The notes below the pieces were generated by a model. That model was not told where the DNA came from. It saw only the letters and a list, made by a program, of their open reading frames with translations, and made no database searches. DNA of 64,000 bases from Candidula unifasciata (lineage: Eukaryota; Mollusca; Gastropoda; Stylommatophora; Geomitridae), in contig CAJHNH020002470.1 of assembly GCA_905116865.2 (NCBI GenBank), positions 1 through 64,000 of the forward strand, given 5' to 3'. A program made the position numbers and the translations under genes. This document shows, one piece after another, positions 54,460-64,000 of the stretch; positions within the stretch are counted from its first letter, which is position 1, and every line of letters starts with the position of its first letter.

Positions 54460-54742
54460 ATAGAAGAAGAAGAAAAAGAAGAAGAAAAAGAAGAAGAAGA
54501 AGAAAAAAGAAGAAGAAGAAAAAGAAGAAGAAGAAGAAGAAAAAGAAGAAGAAGAAGAAGAAGAAGAAGAAGAAGAAAAAAGAAGAAGAAGAAAAAGAAG
54601 AAGAAGAAGAAGAAAAAGAAGAAGAAGAAGAAGAAGAAGAAGAAGAAGAAGAAAATGAAGAGGAGGAAGAAGAAGAAGAAGAAGAAGAAGAAGAAGAAGA
54701 TGAAGAAGAAGAAGAAGAAGAAGAAGCAGAAGAATAATGAGG
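54460..54742 (+). repeat. (AAG)n microsatellite, ~280 bp
   Basis: AAG/GAA triplets with AAAA and ATG interruptions; a pure polypurine strand for most of its length. Confidence 0.97.
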
Positions 54743-54744
54743 AT

Positions 54745-55300
54745 GATGAGAAAGAAGAATTTGACGAAAAAGAAGAGGAAAACGAGAAAGAAGCAACGTT
54801 TGGTGACAGCCTCAGAAACAGTTATCAGAAAATCAATACCAAAAACAACTCTCTCTATTCTGCCTAAGTATTTAGAGTTCTCAAGAATTCTAACTAATCA
54901 CTTGCACTTTTAACGAACTAAACTTCTGCAAACTCACTGGATTCATAAATGCCCCTTAAAGTACAGACAATCGTGCCAAAACTAGAAGGCAATGAAAACA
55001 AAAATACTGGTGCCCACAAGAGTACTCAGAACCCCAAGCTTGGGAAAACTCGACGATTGAAACAAGATGCTGCACTCAGTGTACTCGACAAGGCAAATAC
55101 AATTAACCTTTCTGGCGGCACGTATCTTGTACTAAAGTACTCATCTTCTTTATCTTGTACTTTTTACTCCATCCACCTTACCACCTTTTCTCTCCATAAC
55201 TGAGCCTAGGTCATCAAACAGCTTGCACCGTCGACCTATCCTTTGCTATCAGGCGCAACTCACTCCCATGTTTTTCCCGCCCACTTCATTTTATATCCCT
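54745..55300. other. Non-coding stretch, nothing recognised
   Basis: The open frame at 54949-55203 has no recognised motif, and no splice context was identified. Confidence 0.4.
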
Positions 55301-55309
55301 TCTCTCTCT

Positions 55310-55321
55310 CTCATTCTCTCC

Positions 55322-55366
<45 letters not shown>

Positions 55367-55370
55367 GTGT

Positions 55371-55420
<50 letters not shown>
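55310..55420 (+). repeat. (CT)n(GT)n microsatellite
   Basis: CT block then GT block, about 100 bp. Confidence 0.96.
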
Positions 55421-55421
<1 letters not shown>

Positions 55422-55558
55422 ATCTACTTTTATTCCTTCGACCCTGTGAGTTAAAGTATTCTACACGCTGACAATCTCAGACAGGCAAACAGGGAGACTG
55501 TTGCTCTTCTGTTGCGACAGCTTCTTTACTTTGTTTTGAACTTAATAGTGTTACCTTT

Positions 55559-58500
55559 CCTTTAGTTAGTTAGTTAGTTAGTTAGTTGGGTTATCATCAT
55601 TGCACTCCGGACATGTCCATAGGTGCTCAGATCCTCCCCTCAGTATGAATCCCAACGTCCGATGGCTAATAGTACCAGTTTCTATGTTGATTAACAAGTC
55701 TTCTGACAGTGTCCCGGTGTGCGTTCTCGTTTTTTGCTGTGCCGATCTTAATTCCCAAAGTCTGCCATTCTGGCGAGTGATGTGGATTCACTGCCACCAA
55801 AGTCCTCTATCCTTCCCATTTCTCTGAGGGCATTGATAATATCAGCATGATCCATAGGCCGACCGTCGGTAGTGATAGCGGATCCAGCCAACCTGTCAGC
55901 TCTTTCATTTCCATCGACGCCTGCGTGTCCCGGAATAAAAATAAAGGTGACTCCTCGCACAGTGGACTTCTGATTGATTCAAGCCATTGTCTTCGCACTG
56001 AACCTGCCTGAACCCTCCGGATCATACTCATTGAATCACTGAGTATACATATGCGGGTGATATTTTTGTGTTTCAAGCCAGGCAAAACGCTTGCGTCACT
56101 GCCATCACCTCCATCGTCCATGCTGCTGGTTGTCATGGAGAAGGCGCCGTTGGCTCTTTGACTGTTCTGCCCGCTGAGCGTGCTGTAAATGCCCATGCGC
56201 TTCTTCTTTGGCGTATAACTGATCCGTCTGTATAGATTAGTGCATCTGCTTCGTCTGATTTTTCACCGATGAGAGCGTTGACCTCTGCATTAACAGCAAC
56301 AGGATTATCTTTTCTACATCGCCTGTTGAGTGTGACAATACAGGAAAATGTACAAATAAACGCCTGAGGCACAGGTATCCATTCTGCACCAGGTATGATG
56401 TCGGTTAGGACTGCATATTTGCCTAATAACATCTTCTGCCCGACCTAGCCACGATTTTCCCCTCTTCAGTCTGTCGCCCTTTTCACTAAAAAGCGCTTGA
56501 TGCAGTGGGTGTTTCTTATCAGCACATATTTTGAGGTATGCCCGAGCCCTCCACATCCTGATCCTTTGGTTCATTGTTGGAAAGTCAAGTAGATACCTCA
56601 TTGCTCCACAAGATGTGTCTCTTGTACATCCCAAAATAATACGCATGGCTTCATTTTGCACCTTCTCGAGTCGTTCAATCTGGGTAGCACTGACAGTGAG
56701 GATGGCCAGAGCGTATTCAATGGGGGAAAGGACCAGACCATAGAATAGAAGCACCAGCAGTCTTTGCTCGATATTGGAAGCAGCCATAATCCTCATTGCA
56801 GATAGACCTTTGCGTGCTTTTGTTATCGCATGGTCAACGTGTTCCCTGAATGACAAGCTGCGATCGAACCTCACCCCGAGAAACGTCATAACGTTGGTTC
56901 TGATCAATACATTATCACGCATTTTCACTTCTGGTAAGTCCGACTTGACAATGTGATTGTTCAAAGAGAAACCATGACACTGATGCCTTCGAGGGATTGA
57001 CATAGGCATTGGAACCATCACACCAGGCGGCAATTCGATCGAGTTCTTTGTGCATTGTGCTGGCGATCTCCTGTCTATCACGCCCTCGTCGATAAAATCA
57101 AAATGTCATCAGCAAATGACAAAGTCCTTCCCTTTCCATTCAACTGCTGCTCAGTGATCATCACCGTATAAACATTGAATAAGACTGGTGATAGCGGTGA
57201 TCCCTGTGGCAAGCCTGGGCATATCGTTTGCGGCTCTGAGGACCAGCTACCACATCTTAGTACAATCTTTCTCTGGAACAGGACCGCAGCAATCCAGCGG
57301 ATCAGAATAGGATTGACTTCTAGTTTAAGCAGTAATTGCATTAAATAATCATATGGTACTTTATTGTAGGCATCTTCTAAGTCCAACACTGCCGCACATG
57401 TCTCTTCTTTAATCTGAAATCCCTCGTACACATCGTAGGCGAAAACAGCAGCATTGGACCATGTCTCTTTCTTCAATCTGTACCCTCCAAGTGTTGATGG
57501 GAACTTATCATGTAGTTCCAAGTAGGTGGTCAATCTTTGTGCGACAATTTTTTCCAAAAGTTTGCCAACAGTATTCTGCATCGAGATGATTCTGTAGCCG
57601 CAGATCTTTGAGTGGTCTTTATTAGGCTTTGGTAGTGGAAACAAATAACTATGGAGCCATTCCTCTTGTATCTGGCCACTCTGGATGCTGATATTGAATT
57701 CCTTTGCCACGCTTTTCAAATCAGCATTCGACATCATCAGCATGTCATTGTATCGGATGCCGTCAGGACCTGAAGCAGTGCTGCGCGATTTCTTGAGGCA
57801 AGTTCTTAAGGTGTCTGCAGTGATTGTGAAATCAGTGCCTAGCTCAGTGTTCTCGCACAGCATCGACAGTTTCATCTTAACCCCTATTCTTGCAGCTTCG
57901 TCTTTTTGGTCAGTTTGCTCCAAGTAGCGCGCAAGGAGGGTTTTTCCTTTATCAGTATCAGTTCTCTGCCATATCAGGTCTGTACCCTGAAAATCAGGGA
58001 TACCCCTTGGTCGTGCGGCGCCGTGCATGCTCCGTTGAAGGCGCCAGAATGTCACAAGAGATCCCTCGGAGCAAACGCTCTTGCAGAATTCGTTCCATTT
58101 CGCTGTCTTGGCTTCTTTCGCAATTAACTTGAAAGCGACTGTCCGCTTGTTGACCTCATCTTTCAGACTGATCAGGCGTTCAGAAAGTGACGGATCAATT
58201 TTCCTTGCCTTTTGCCATGCCTTGACAGCGTTCCTTTTTTCTAGCCACGCTATGTTGACTACTTCATTCCACCATGGTGGCTGGGCCCATCTCTCCCGCC
58301 GTCTGCGATCTGCTCTTGTATTACGTCGTCTGATTTTGCTAATGGCATCTTGCCCTGTACGGTCATATATAAAAGCAGGCACATTGATTACATGACCTTT
58401 GTTGTTGCTCTTCTCCACCAGGACGACGCACGGAAAGTGATCACTGTCGTGGTATCCCAGTGTGCTCCACCTGCATCCTGGTGCTATGGAGGGAGACACT

Positions 58501-59020
58501 AGGGCCAGGTCAATTACGCTGTCAGAATCCCCTTGTCGGGTTGCTATTCGGGTAACCTTTCCGTCGTTCAAGCATACTAGATCGGCAGACACTAGAGCAT
58601 CCTCCAGGTCTTCCCCCTGTTTATTGGTGATTACATTGCCCCACTGGTTTCCTCTGGCGTTGAAATCTCCACAGTAAAGGACTTTCTTTTCCTCAGTCTG
58701 GAGCAAACTCTGCCATTTCGCTGTATCCACCTTTTCCATTGCAGGCGTACACATTGACAATCACAAACTGGGCCGGGCCCATCACTCTGACTGCGTGTAC
58801 TTGTAGGTCGTCATTATCCCACTCAGACATGTCCACCTCAGACACCAGTATGTGGTCACGAACAAGAATGAGCTGTTCGAGGTGCCGTCTATTGTAGAAG
58901 GATTGGAAGCCCGCAATTTTAACCATCTCGTCACCGAGGTGTGTTTCCTGTAGGACAACAATGTCGTTGCTGTAGAGGAGCTTCTCGAAAATACCTTTCC
59001 TTTGTAGTAAACAATGCAGG
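55559..59020 (-). mobile_element. Nearly full-length non-LTR retrotransposon (endonuclease, RT, RNase H), frameshifted
   Basis: Read on the minus strand from 59020. The endonuclease starts part-way ([20 protein letters not shown] across a stop-free frame, then FQSFYNRRHLEQLILV); after a frameshift near 58740 come VLYCGDFNARGNQWGN, ..VIDLALVSPS and GYHDSDHFPCVV. The reverse transcriptase has YRIISMQNTVGKLLEKIVAQ, AVLDLEDAYNKVPYDYL (catalytic Asp), LPQGSPLSPVLFNVY and LSFADDILIL (catalytic FADD); its frame breaks at 57080. The thumb is FLGVRFDRSLSFREHVDHAI. RNase H is in two frames: ALIYTDGSV, ICILSDSMSMIRRVQ and IFIPGHAGVDGNERADRLAG. The end is a cysteine tail (CPECNDDN) and a short AACTAACTAACT repeat (55562-55590) in place of poly(A). 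Domain order EN-RT-RNase H places it in the I-like superfamily. The 5' end is lost at a (GA)n tract (59028-59130). It is not autonomous. Confidence 0.92.
57078..58760 (-). pseudogene. Main open frame of the element: endonuclease C-terminal part and reverse transcriptase
   Basis: This is the longest uninterrupted frame in the window (560 codons). In order it holds the endonuclease second half (GDFNAR with catalytic Asp/Asn, SDHFP with the catalytic His), a linker with repeated basic Arg/Lys, and RT motifs 1-5 ending at FADD. It stops 6 codons after FADD because of a frameshift. It lacks the RNase H and tail, which continue in other frames at lower coordinates. A frame this long implies relatively recent activity compared with the other relics here. 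Confidence 0.88.
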
Positions 59021-59022
59021 CC

Positions 59023-59027
<5 letters not shown>

Positions 59028-59092
<65 letters not shown>

Positions 59093-59132
59093 CAGAGAGA
59101 AACAAAGAGAGAGAGAGAGAGAGAGAGAGAGA
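59028..59132 (+). repeat. (GA)n microsatellite
   Basis: About 100 bp GA with a GATAGAGACAGAGAGAAACA break. It replaces the 5' part of the non-LTR element. Confidence 0.96.
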
Positions 59133-59875
59133 TCAGGCTATTGTCTCTATAATACCACCCATGCTTTTATGCTATTTGCTATCAAGAAGAGTTCTTAGCT
59201 TGCTTGTTCATTAAAAAAAAAAAAAAATTAAATCGCCATGTTTAACCAGTATCCCCGAAGGAGGAGCTTTTGGTTATAATTGTGACTCAGGTTATTTGCG
59301 CTATATGAAAATGGCTTAGCATTGCCCGCCACCAAGTAGCCCTGAAAAAAACTCTTGCAGGGTTGCTGCGATCAAACGAGACAGACCCAAGTACTATTTC
59401 AACCCACGACGAAGTCGTCAACTGGCTAGTCAATAGGTGAACGGGTCGCCGATGATTTAGGAGAGGTACTTTATCACCTCTTATAAATGGCTGGGATTCC
59501 TATGCCTCTCAACATCACAACGCTATCGTCTGGGAAGACGAAAATGTGTCAGCGGACACAGACTTTGTACAAGCCACCAGATCAGCTTTTTTCAAACTGT
59601 GGCTGCGGCAGATTGGTGGATCACACAGAGGTCCGGGTGGACGGCCAACACTTTCTGCATAATAAGATACACATTCCAGAAACCCGCGTTCAACCATATA
59701 TAACAGTTATAGGAGTGTATTCGATGGTTACTTAACTTGTAGTCCAGACAGAGCTAGGAATATTTTTATAACTCACATAGAGGCCGTATGATTCCTGCAA
59801 TCTTTGATAATTGTTTCCCTGACAAATAAGGATTCTTTTAAAATCAACCTTTAAATTATTAATCCCTTCTGGGAT
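59133..59875. other. Non-coding stretch, nothing recognised
   Basis: The open frame at 59487-59735 has no recognised motif. Confidence 0.4.
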
Positions 59876-59882
59876 GATATAA

Positions 59883-60893
59883 GATCATGCGAACTTGATC
59901 ATATACAATCATTGTCTGAGTGTTGGGTATCACTAGGAAAACTAATATCAGCCTCTGAGTAATGTAGCTATTAGATTAGATTGTTGGTCGATTTCTGTCG
60001 ACCTATCATCTGAGTAAAAAGACTTTCTTAACCATTTTAATAATAAAAATCATAGAGAGAAATCGAATGGATGTTATAACAATGCTGCGACTATCAGAAA
60101 CCGCGAAACAACTCTCAAATTAGGTATATCGGATTTTCTAAAATCTGAGCGGCTACGGGAGGCGTCCTGAGTGCTGTGATGTCGATTATTAATTCACATT
60201 TAACATTCAACAGGAATATTGTTTTGCGATCCAATTGGCAGCTAACCAACCACAGAAACAAAAACTTATGCAGATAGCAGTTTGTGTGCCAAATTCCATG
60301 TCATAAAATGACATTTTTCAGCTAAAGCGATACCCGTAGCCGCTCAGATGTTAGATAATCCGATATACCTAATTTGAGAGGTGTTTCGCGGTTTCTGATA
60401 GATGCAGCACTGTTATAACACCCATTCGATTTCTCTATTTGATTTTTATTATTAAAATGGTTAAGAAAGTCTTTTTACTCAGAAATCGACCAACAATCTA
60501 ATAGCTACATTACTCAGAGACTGATATTTGTTTTCCTAGTGATATCCAACACTCAGCAGCGTCCGTGGCTAAGGCGTTGCGAGTCCGACTCGTAAGCCAG
60601 CATACCGCGATCGAAACACGCTGCAGGCAGCGTGGAATTTTGTCGTGGTATGGGACGTCGCAGGTCGACCCAGCCTAAAATGGGTACCAGGATGGGCTGT
60701 CCTGGGAAAGTAAAGACAGCCGGCGTAATGCTGACCACATTACCCAGAGAGTGCCGATGGTCTGTAAAAATATGGGACGCTCTGCCCATATGCCCGATGC
60801 GCCGAAAGGCGTGAAAAGGGATCTTTACTTTACTTTTTTTTTTTATCCAACACTCAGACAATGATTGTATATATTCAAGTGCGCATGATCTAT
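59883..60893. repeat. Long inverted duplication (~270-bp arms) around a retroelement tail
   Basis: The left arm is about 59883-60155. The right arm is about 60335-60543 plus 60845-60893, interrupted by a SINE. The complement of the right arm repeats the left arm with few differences (for example ATACAATCATTGTCTGAGTG, AGTAATGTAGCTATTAGATT, CTTTCTTAACCATTTTAATA, TATCAGAAACCGCGAAACA, TTAGGTATATCGGATT, TGAGCGGCTACGGG). The left arm continues on the + strand into an RNase H element tail (GGAGGCGTCCTGAGTGCTGT). The right arm continues on the minus strand into the head of an RNase H relic (60894-61100), so two inverted copies of one relic carrying the same internal insert are joined head to head. 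Confidence 0.88.
60557..60844 (+). mobile_element. SINE, shared-body type with head A, with 13-bp target-site duplication
   Basis: ATCCAACACTCAG flanks the element exactly (60544-60556 and 60845-60857), fixing its ends. It is 288 bp. The tRNA-like head is AGCGTCCGTGGCTAAGGCGT, GCGAGTCCGACTCGTAAGCC, GATCGAAACACGC. The body is GGTCGACCCAGCCTAAAATG, GGTACCAGGATGGGCTGTCC, GGCGTAATGCTGACCACATT and GTGCCGATGGTCTGTAAA. The tail is AAAAGGGATCTTTACTTTAC and a T-rich run. This defines the boundaries for the whole family in the window. Confidence 0.95.
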
Positions 60894-61105
60894 CTGTGCC
60901 TCGGCACTATTCACTCGCTCCCATAGGGCCTCTATAACCTCCAGCTAGTCATACATCAGTTCACAACTAAGCGGTGCAGAACCGGCCAGTCTATCTGCAT
61001 TCTCGTTTCCCAACACACCGGTATGACCTGGAAAAAATAGCTAAAGGATGCTAACTACCCAGGACCTTCAAAGGTGATGCTTGCCACTCTGCAATTTTCC
61101 CTGTT
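60894..61105 (-). pseudogene. RNase H relic (head part), minus strand
   Basis: The complement contains AGTGGCAAGCATCACCTTTG, GTTAGCATCCTTTAGCTATT, CAGGTCATACCGGTGTGTTG and GGAAACGAGAATGCAGATAG, matching 540-760 of copy 1 (the (P)GHxGVxGNExAD region). It is cut off at the inverted duplication. Confidence 0.8.
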
Positions 61106-61149
61106 TTGACATGCTACGCGTGTGCTATGTTATGTTGTGTTATATTATT

Positions 61150-61840
61150 ACAATCGACGTCACTGCACAACAATGGGAATTCCCAGGGGTGAAAATCTTC
61201 TTCTTCTTCTTTGCGTTCGCTTTCGTATGCTCAGATCAGACCATCAGGTGGGTTGCCTCTATAAACTCGCATGTCAGCTGCAGGTCCTGCATGGTTCCCC
61301 ATAGCTCTGCAAACTTTGCTCCTGAGGCCAGGTGTCTTTTCGAAGTTGCAGGTATAGTGGGCAGGTCTGCAGAATGTGCTGAGGTGTTTGTGGTCCTGTT
61401 TGACAGACACACTGTGGGGACTGTGCAATCTTTATTTAATGCATGTGGTAGTTGAGTCTGCAGTGTCCTGTTCGTAGACGGAAAATTGTTATATATTGCT
61501 TTCTGTTGATTCTGCTTATGGGTTCTTGTGGATGTTTACTGTTAATTTGTTCTCTCCACACTCCCTGGTATTTTCCTTTGATAAGTGTCTTGATTTCTGG
61601 TAATGACAATGAATGGCCGTGTTGTTTCTCCGTTGTTCCATTTTTTGCAGTCTATCTGCTAGCTCATTTCCTGGTATGACGCAGTGAGCCGGGATCCACT
61701 GGAGAACGATTTGAATGTTTTCTGTGACTCTGGAAATCAGGCTGGAGAACACTAACCTAGATAGTACAGTCAACGTGAAAGAGCTTGCTGGGAATTCCGT
61801 GGAACAGAGCGACATAAGTGTTTACACCGCGAGAACGGAC
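61150..61840 (-). pseudogene. RNase H-bearing non-LTR relic of a second lineage
   Basis: The minus strand reads FPASSFTLTVLSRLVFSSLI, then IQIVLQWIPAHCVIPGNELADRL (RNase H motif). From about 61430 in another frame comes a cysteine-rich QTGPQTPQHILQTCPLY segment (pattern CPCGTGPQTPEHILQ.C), then KDTWPQEQSLQSYG. The QTPEHILQ tail differs from the CPxC tail of the 55559-59020 element, so this is another lineage. A separate CPxC-type tail abuts it at 61150-61195. Confidence 0.7.
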
Positions 61841-61894
61841 TTGCTAACTTAGCAAATCCCGTGCTTTTTTATAAAAGGTTTTTTTTTTTTTTTT

Positions 61895-62318
61895 GTGTGA
61901 GTGAAATCTTATTATCTCAGCTAACGAAACTAAACAACACAATTTCCAGCGTGTTTTACCGTCACGTAGTGACATTTAACGTTGAAAATCAGCAGCTGAG
62001 AGAGTGTGCCAGAAACTGCGAGCAAGAAGATTTGCATTCTGATCTTTCATCTAGTGTGTTGTCCATCTGAGAGTTGAGTTGATTCAAGAACCGACATCGC
62101 AGCACTTTTGGAATTTCCATAAGCTCCCTCTCCCCATTTTCAGCAGCCAGCAAACGGCATGCAAGGACAGCGGCAAACAAAAACACAAAGCAAGTGTGAT
62201 CACACACCACAAAGGAAGACCCAAGCAAAGGATAACCCACTAGGAAACCCGGCCGACAAAATAACCGACGCTCAGAAAGGAGCTGGTTACACGTCGCCAA
62301 AAGTTTGATATTTTTCTT
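61895..62318. other. Non-coding stretch, nothing recognised
   Basis: No convincing gene; T run near 61880. Short frames on both strands lack motifs. Confidence 0.4.
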
Positions 62319-62940
62319 TCACACAAACTGAAACTGGAACTTCAGCAGCCAGTGCAGAGTTCTAATACTAATGGTGCCACTAGCATTCTGATGAAACGTT
62401 CGGTTTGTCTTTCCTCTGAGCGTCGAGCATCGGCCAGAACCCGTTGTCACTCCCCGCTGCATCAGTCTCACCAGACTGTGGTGATCCATTTGCTCCTCTG
62501 AATTGTATAAGCTCTCCCACACGACCCTGACCACGTATGCCTTGTCATGCACCAGTATTCCACAAAGTTGTGCAGAGCCAGCCAGTCTATCCGCCTGTTC
62601 ATTTGCTAACAAGAAATAGAATAGACCCACTGCCTCCCCAAAAGCATGTCGTAAGAGTCGACTAACTGGGAAGCTTCCTTTGAAGTCGGAGTGCATCTGC
62701 CTGAGCGGCAAGGAACCAGCAGTCTGCATTCAATTGAATCAGATCTGTAAAACTGATGCACACGCAACACTCAGGTTCTGGAGCAGGACTGCAGTCCAGA
62801 AGTGGACGAACAACCAGAACTTTACACCAGAGTGTACAGCTGGTGAACGCGAAGAAGAAGAAGATTTGCTAACACTCCAGCGTTTCCCGGAGAAAAGATC
62901 TATTCCTATAATATTTAACCACAGTGACTCTCTTGGCTCT
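62319..62940 (-). pseudogene. RNase H relic split by a repeat J insertion
   Basis: The minus strand from about 62930 reads IDLFSGKRWSVSK-like sequence (the F.PG.AGVL part, frame-broken). After the 62601-62863 insertion, EQADRLAGSAQLCGILVHDK, HHSLVRLMQRGVTTGSGRCS, TLRGKTNRTFHQNASGTISI and RTLHWLL follow. Rejoining the flanks across the insertion restores the VLANEQADRLAG RNase H motif. Confidence 0.8.
62612..62863 (+). mobile_element. Repeat J, complete copy with 11-bp target-site duplication
   Basis: ATTTGCTAACA occurs at 62601-62611 and 62864-62874, immediately outside a 252-bp segment that starts AGAAATAGAATAGACCCACT and ends GAACGCGAAGAAGAAGAAG. The host sequence on both sides belongs to one RNase H relic. 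The (GAA)n end is probably the 3' tail. It has no coding capacity and no clear tRNA-like box, so its class is unknown. Five other partial copies occur in the window. Confidence 0.9.
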
Positions 62941-62944
62941 AATT

Positions 62945-63660
62945 CATTTAGTCTTTTCAGACACATTAAAAAGTACTTCAAAACATCATTCTTGAAATAT
63001 GACCACATATTGAGAAACACAGAATAGCTAATAACTGTACTTTATTAAGTAATGTTCCTCATTCGGCCGTCTAGTGTGATTATACAGAACATAGAATGTG
63101 TCGTTACCTGACAAAACAAAGCATTTCCAACGACTTGCATACATGCGCAACCATTAACACGGACAGCAGACGATTTTCGACCATTGCAAGATGTCAGGTT
63201 AAAGAAAGTGTAAGTTTTCGTGACACTCACGGTCTGCGCTAGAATACATTCACTTGCTTGTAAATTCACTCAACTCTAACCTTTCCACACCACCAGACCA
63301 TATTTCACAGGATTGAATATCAGACTAGACTATTTCATTTGTTTTCACTTCTTAAATAGCCCTTTCATTTACTCGTGAACTTCCACTGTTCTCAATCATT
63401 CCTGTTTTCTTCGCTTGGCATACTTTTGGCCAGACCGCACAGTTAACGTTGTATTGATTTGTCACTCGGTTCGTTCACACATACATTGTTTACAATACCA
63501 CCGACTTGAAGAATGTATGATATTGAGATAATATACTTACAAAGGAGAAAATGTTTATTGCTCAGGCTTTTGGTTACAGCTTACTTATTTCATTGAGCTG
63601 TTACATCAGCTAATCTATAATGTCCTCAGTCAGGCTTTCCTATGACTGAGACTAGCTTGA
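62945..63660. other. Non-coding stretch, nothing recognised
   Basis: AT-rich. The open frame at 63269-63045 (minus) has no recognised motif. Confidence 0.45.
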
Positions 63661-63671
63661 TGAGATCCTCA

Positions 63672-63965
63672 CCTCAGGCACTCATAATTTAGTGCGAGGG
63701 ACCAATATGTGTCTCTGCAAGCATCCCCAACTAGTCCTAAACTATATACTACAATCACCTCTGGCACTCATAATTTAGTGCGAGGGACCAGTATGTATCT
63801 CTGCAAGCATCCCTACCTAGTCCTTAACTATATACTACAATCACCCCAGGCACTCATAATTTAGTGCGAGGGACCAGTATGTGTCTCTGCAAGCATCCCC
63901 ACCTAGTCCTAAACTATACACTACAATCACCTCTGGCACTCCTTACTGAGTGCAGAAGTCCAAAT
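63672..63965 (+). repeat. 86-bp tandem repeat, about 3.4 units
   Basis: The unit begins GGCACTCATAATTTAGTGCG, AGGGACCAATATGTGTCTCT, GCAAGCATCCCCAACTAGTC, CTAAACTATATACTACAATC. Units start at about 63678, 63764 and 63849, with a partial diverged one at 63935. Each holds a short inverted repeat, GCACT...AGTGC. Confidence 0.93.
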
Positions 63966-64000
63966 AATTGGCTCCAGAACGGATGTCGACCATGTAAAGT

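Noticed and set aside
55748..58926. Reverse transcriptase as evidence of a virus or retron
   Set aside because: Domain order endonuclease-RT-RNase H with FADD and a repeat tail is that of a non-LTR retrotransposon; no gag-protease-integrase or LTRs are seen.

Overview
The window is intron-rich, repeat-dense animal DNA. It has spliced exons with GT-AG junctions, long simple-sequence tracts (GATA, GACA, TTTC, GA, AC, AAG), many tRNA-headed SINE-like repeats, and relics of several retrotransposon classes. The mix (RNase H-bearing non-LTR elements, RTE-like reverse transcriptases, a Penelope-like GIY-YIG fragment, a pogo/Tigger relic, several SINE families) fits a lophotrochozoan invertebrate, most likely a gastropod mollusc. 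That assignment is inference; nothing in the window names the species.

The left part (about 4.8 to 27.3 kb, + strand) is one gene for a copper-containing amine oxidase. I could place nine consecutive coding exons whose junction phases all agree: 4776-5020, 8148-8407, 9523-9757, 12088-12298, 15340-15515, 18787-18966, 22459-22749, 25561-25768 and 27001-27279 (stop). Together they give 2085 nt, or 694 residues, covering everything from the second N-terminal domain to the C-terminus. The candidate base Asp, the topaquinone Tyr (NYDY) and the three copper-binding His are all present. The first ~80 residues (signal or anchor and first exon) were not found. The introns hold almost every repeat class in the window. 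Two splice sites are themselves part of tandem duplications: the donor after the topaquinone exon is the seed of a 32-bp minisatellite of about two dozen units, and the acceptor of the eighth exon is duplicated 83 bp upstream.

From 27.3 to 52.8 kb I see no host gene. This stretch holds a pogo/Tigger relic with inverted ends (30360-31598), simple repeats, a 34-bp AC-rich array (33.7-34.0 kb), a 59-bp minisatellite made from a reverse-transcriptase tail (39.6-40.3 kb), a 33-bp minisatellite (43.0-44.1 kb), many SINEs and reverse-transcriptase relics. At 52865-52952 there is a convincing first coding exon of a Ras-like small GTPase (P-loop GALGVGKS, RASL12/RERG type). The rest of that gene is not found and presumably lies beyond the window.

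The right end (55.5-62.9 kb) is mostly nested retroelements. It includes a nearly full-length but frameshifted non-LTR element (endonuclease, reverse transcriptase, RNase H; minus strand), a ~300-bp inverted duplication containing a SINE with a clean 13-bp target-site duplication, another RNase H-type relic, and an RNase H relic split by a 252-bp repeat with an 11-bp target-site duplication. The last 340 bases hold an 86-bp tandem repeat.
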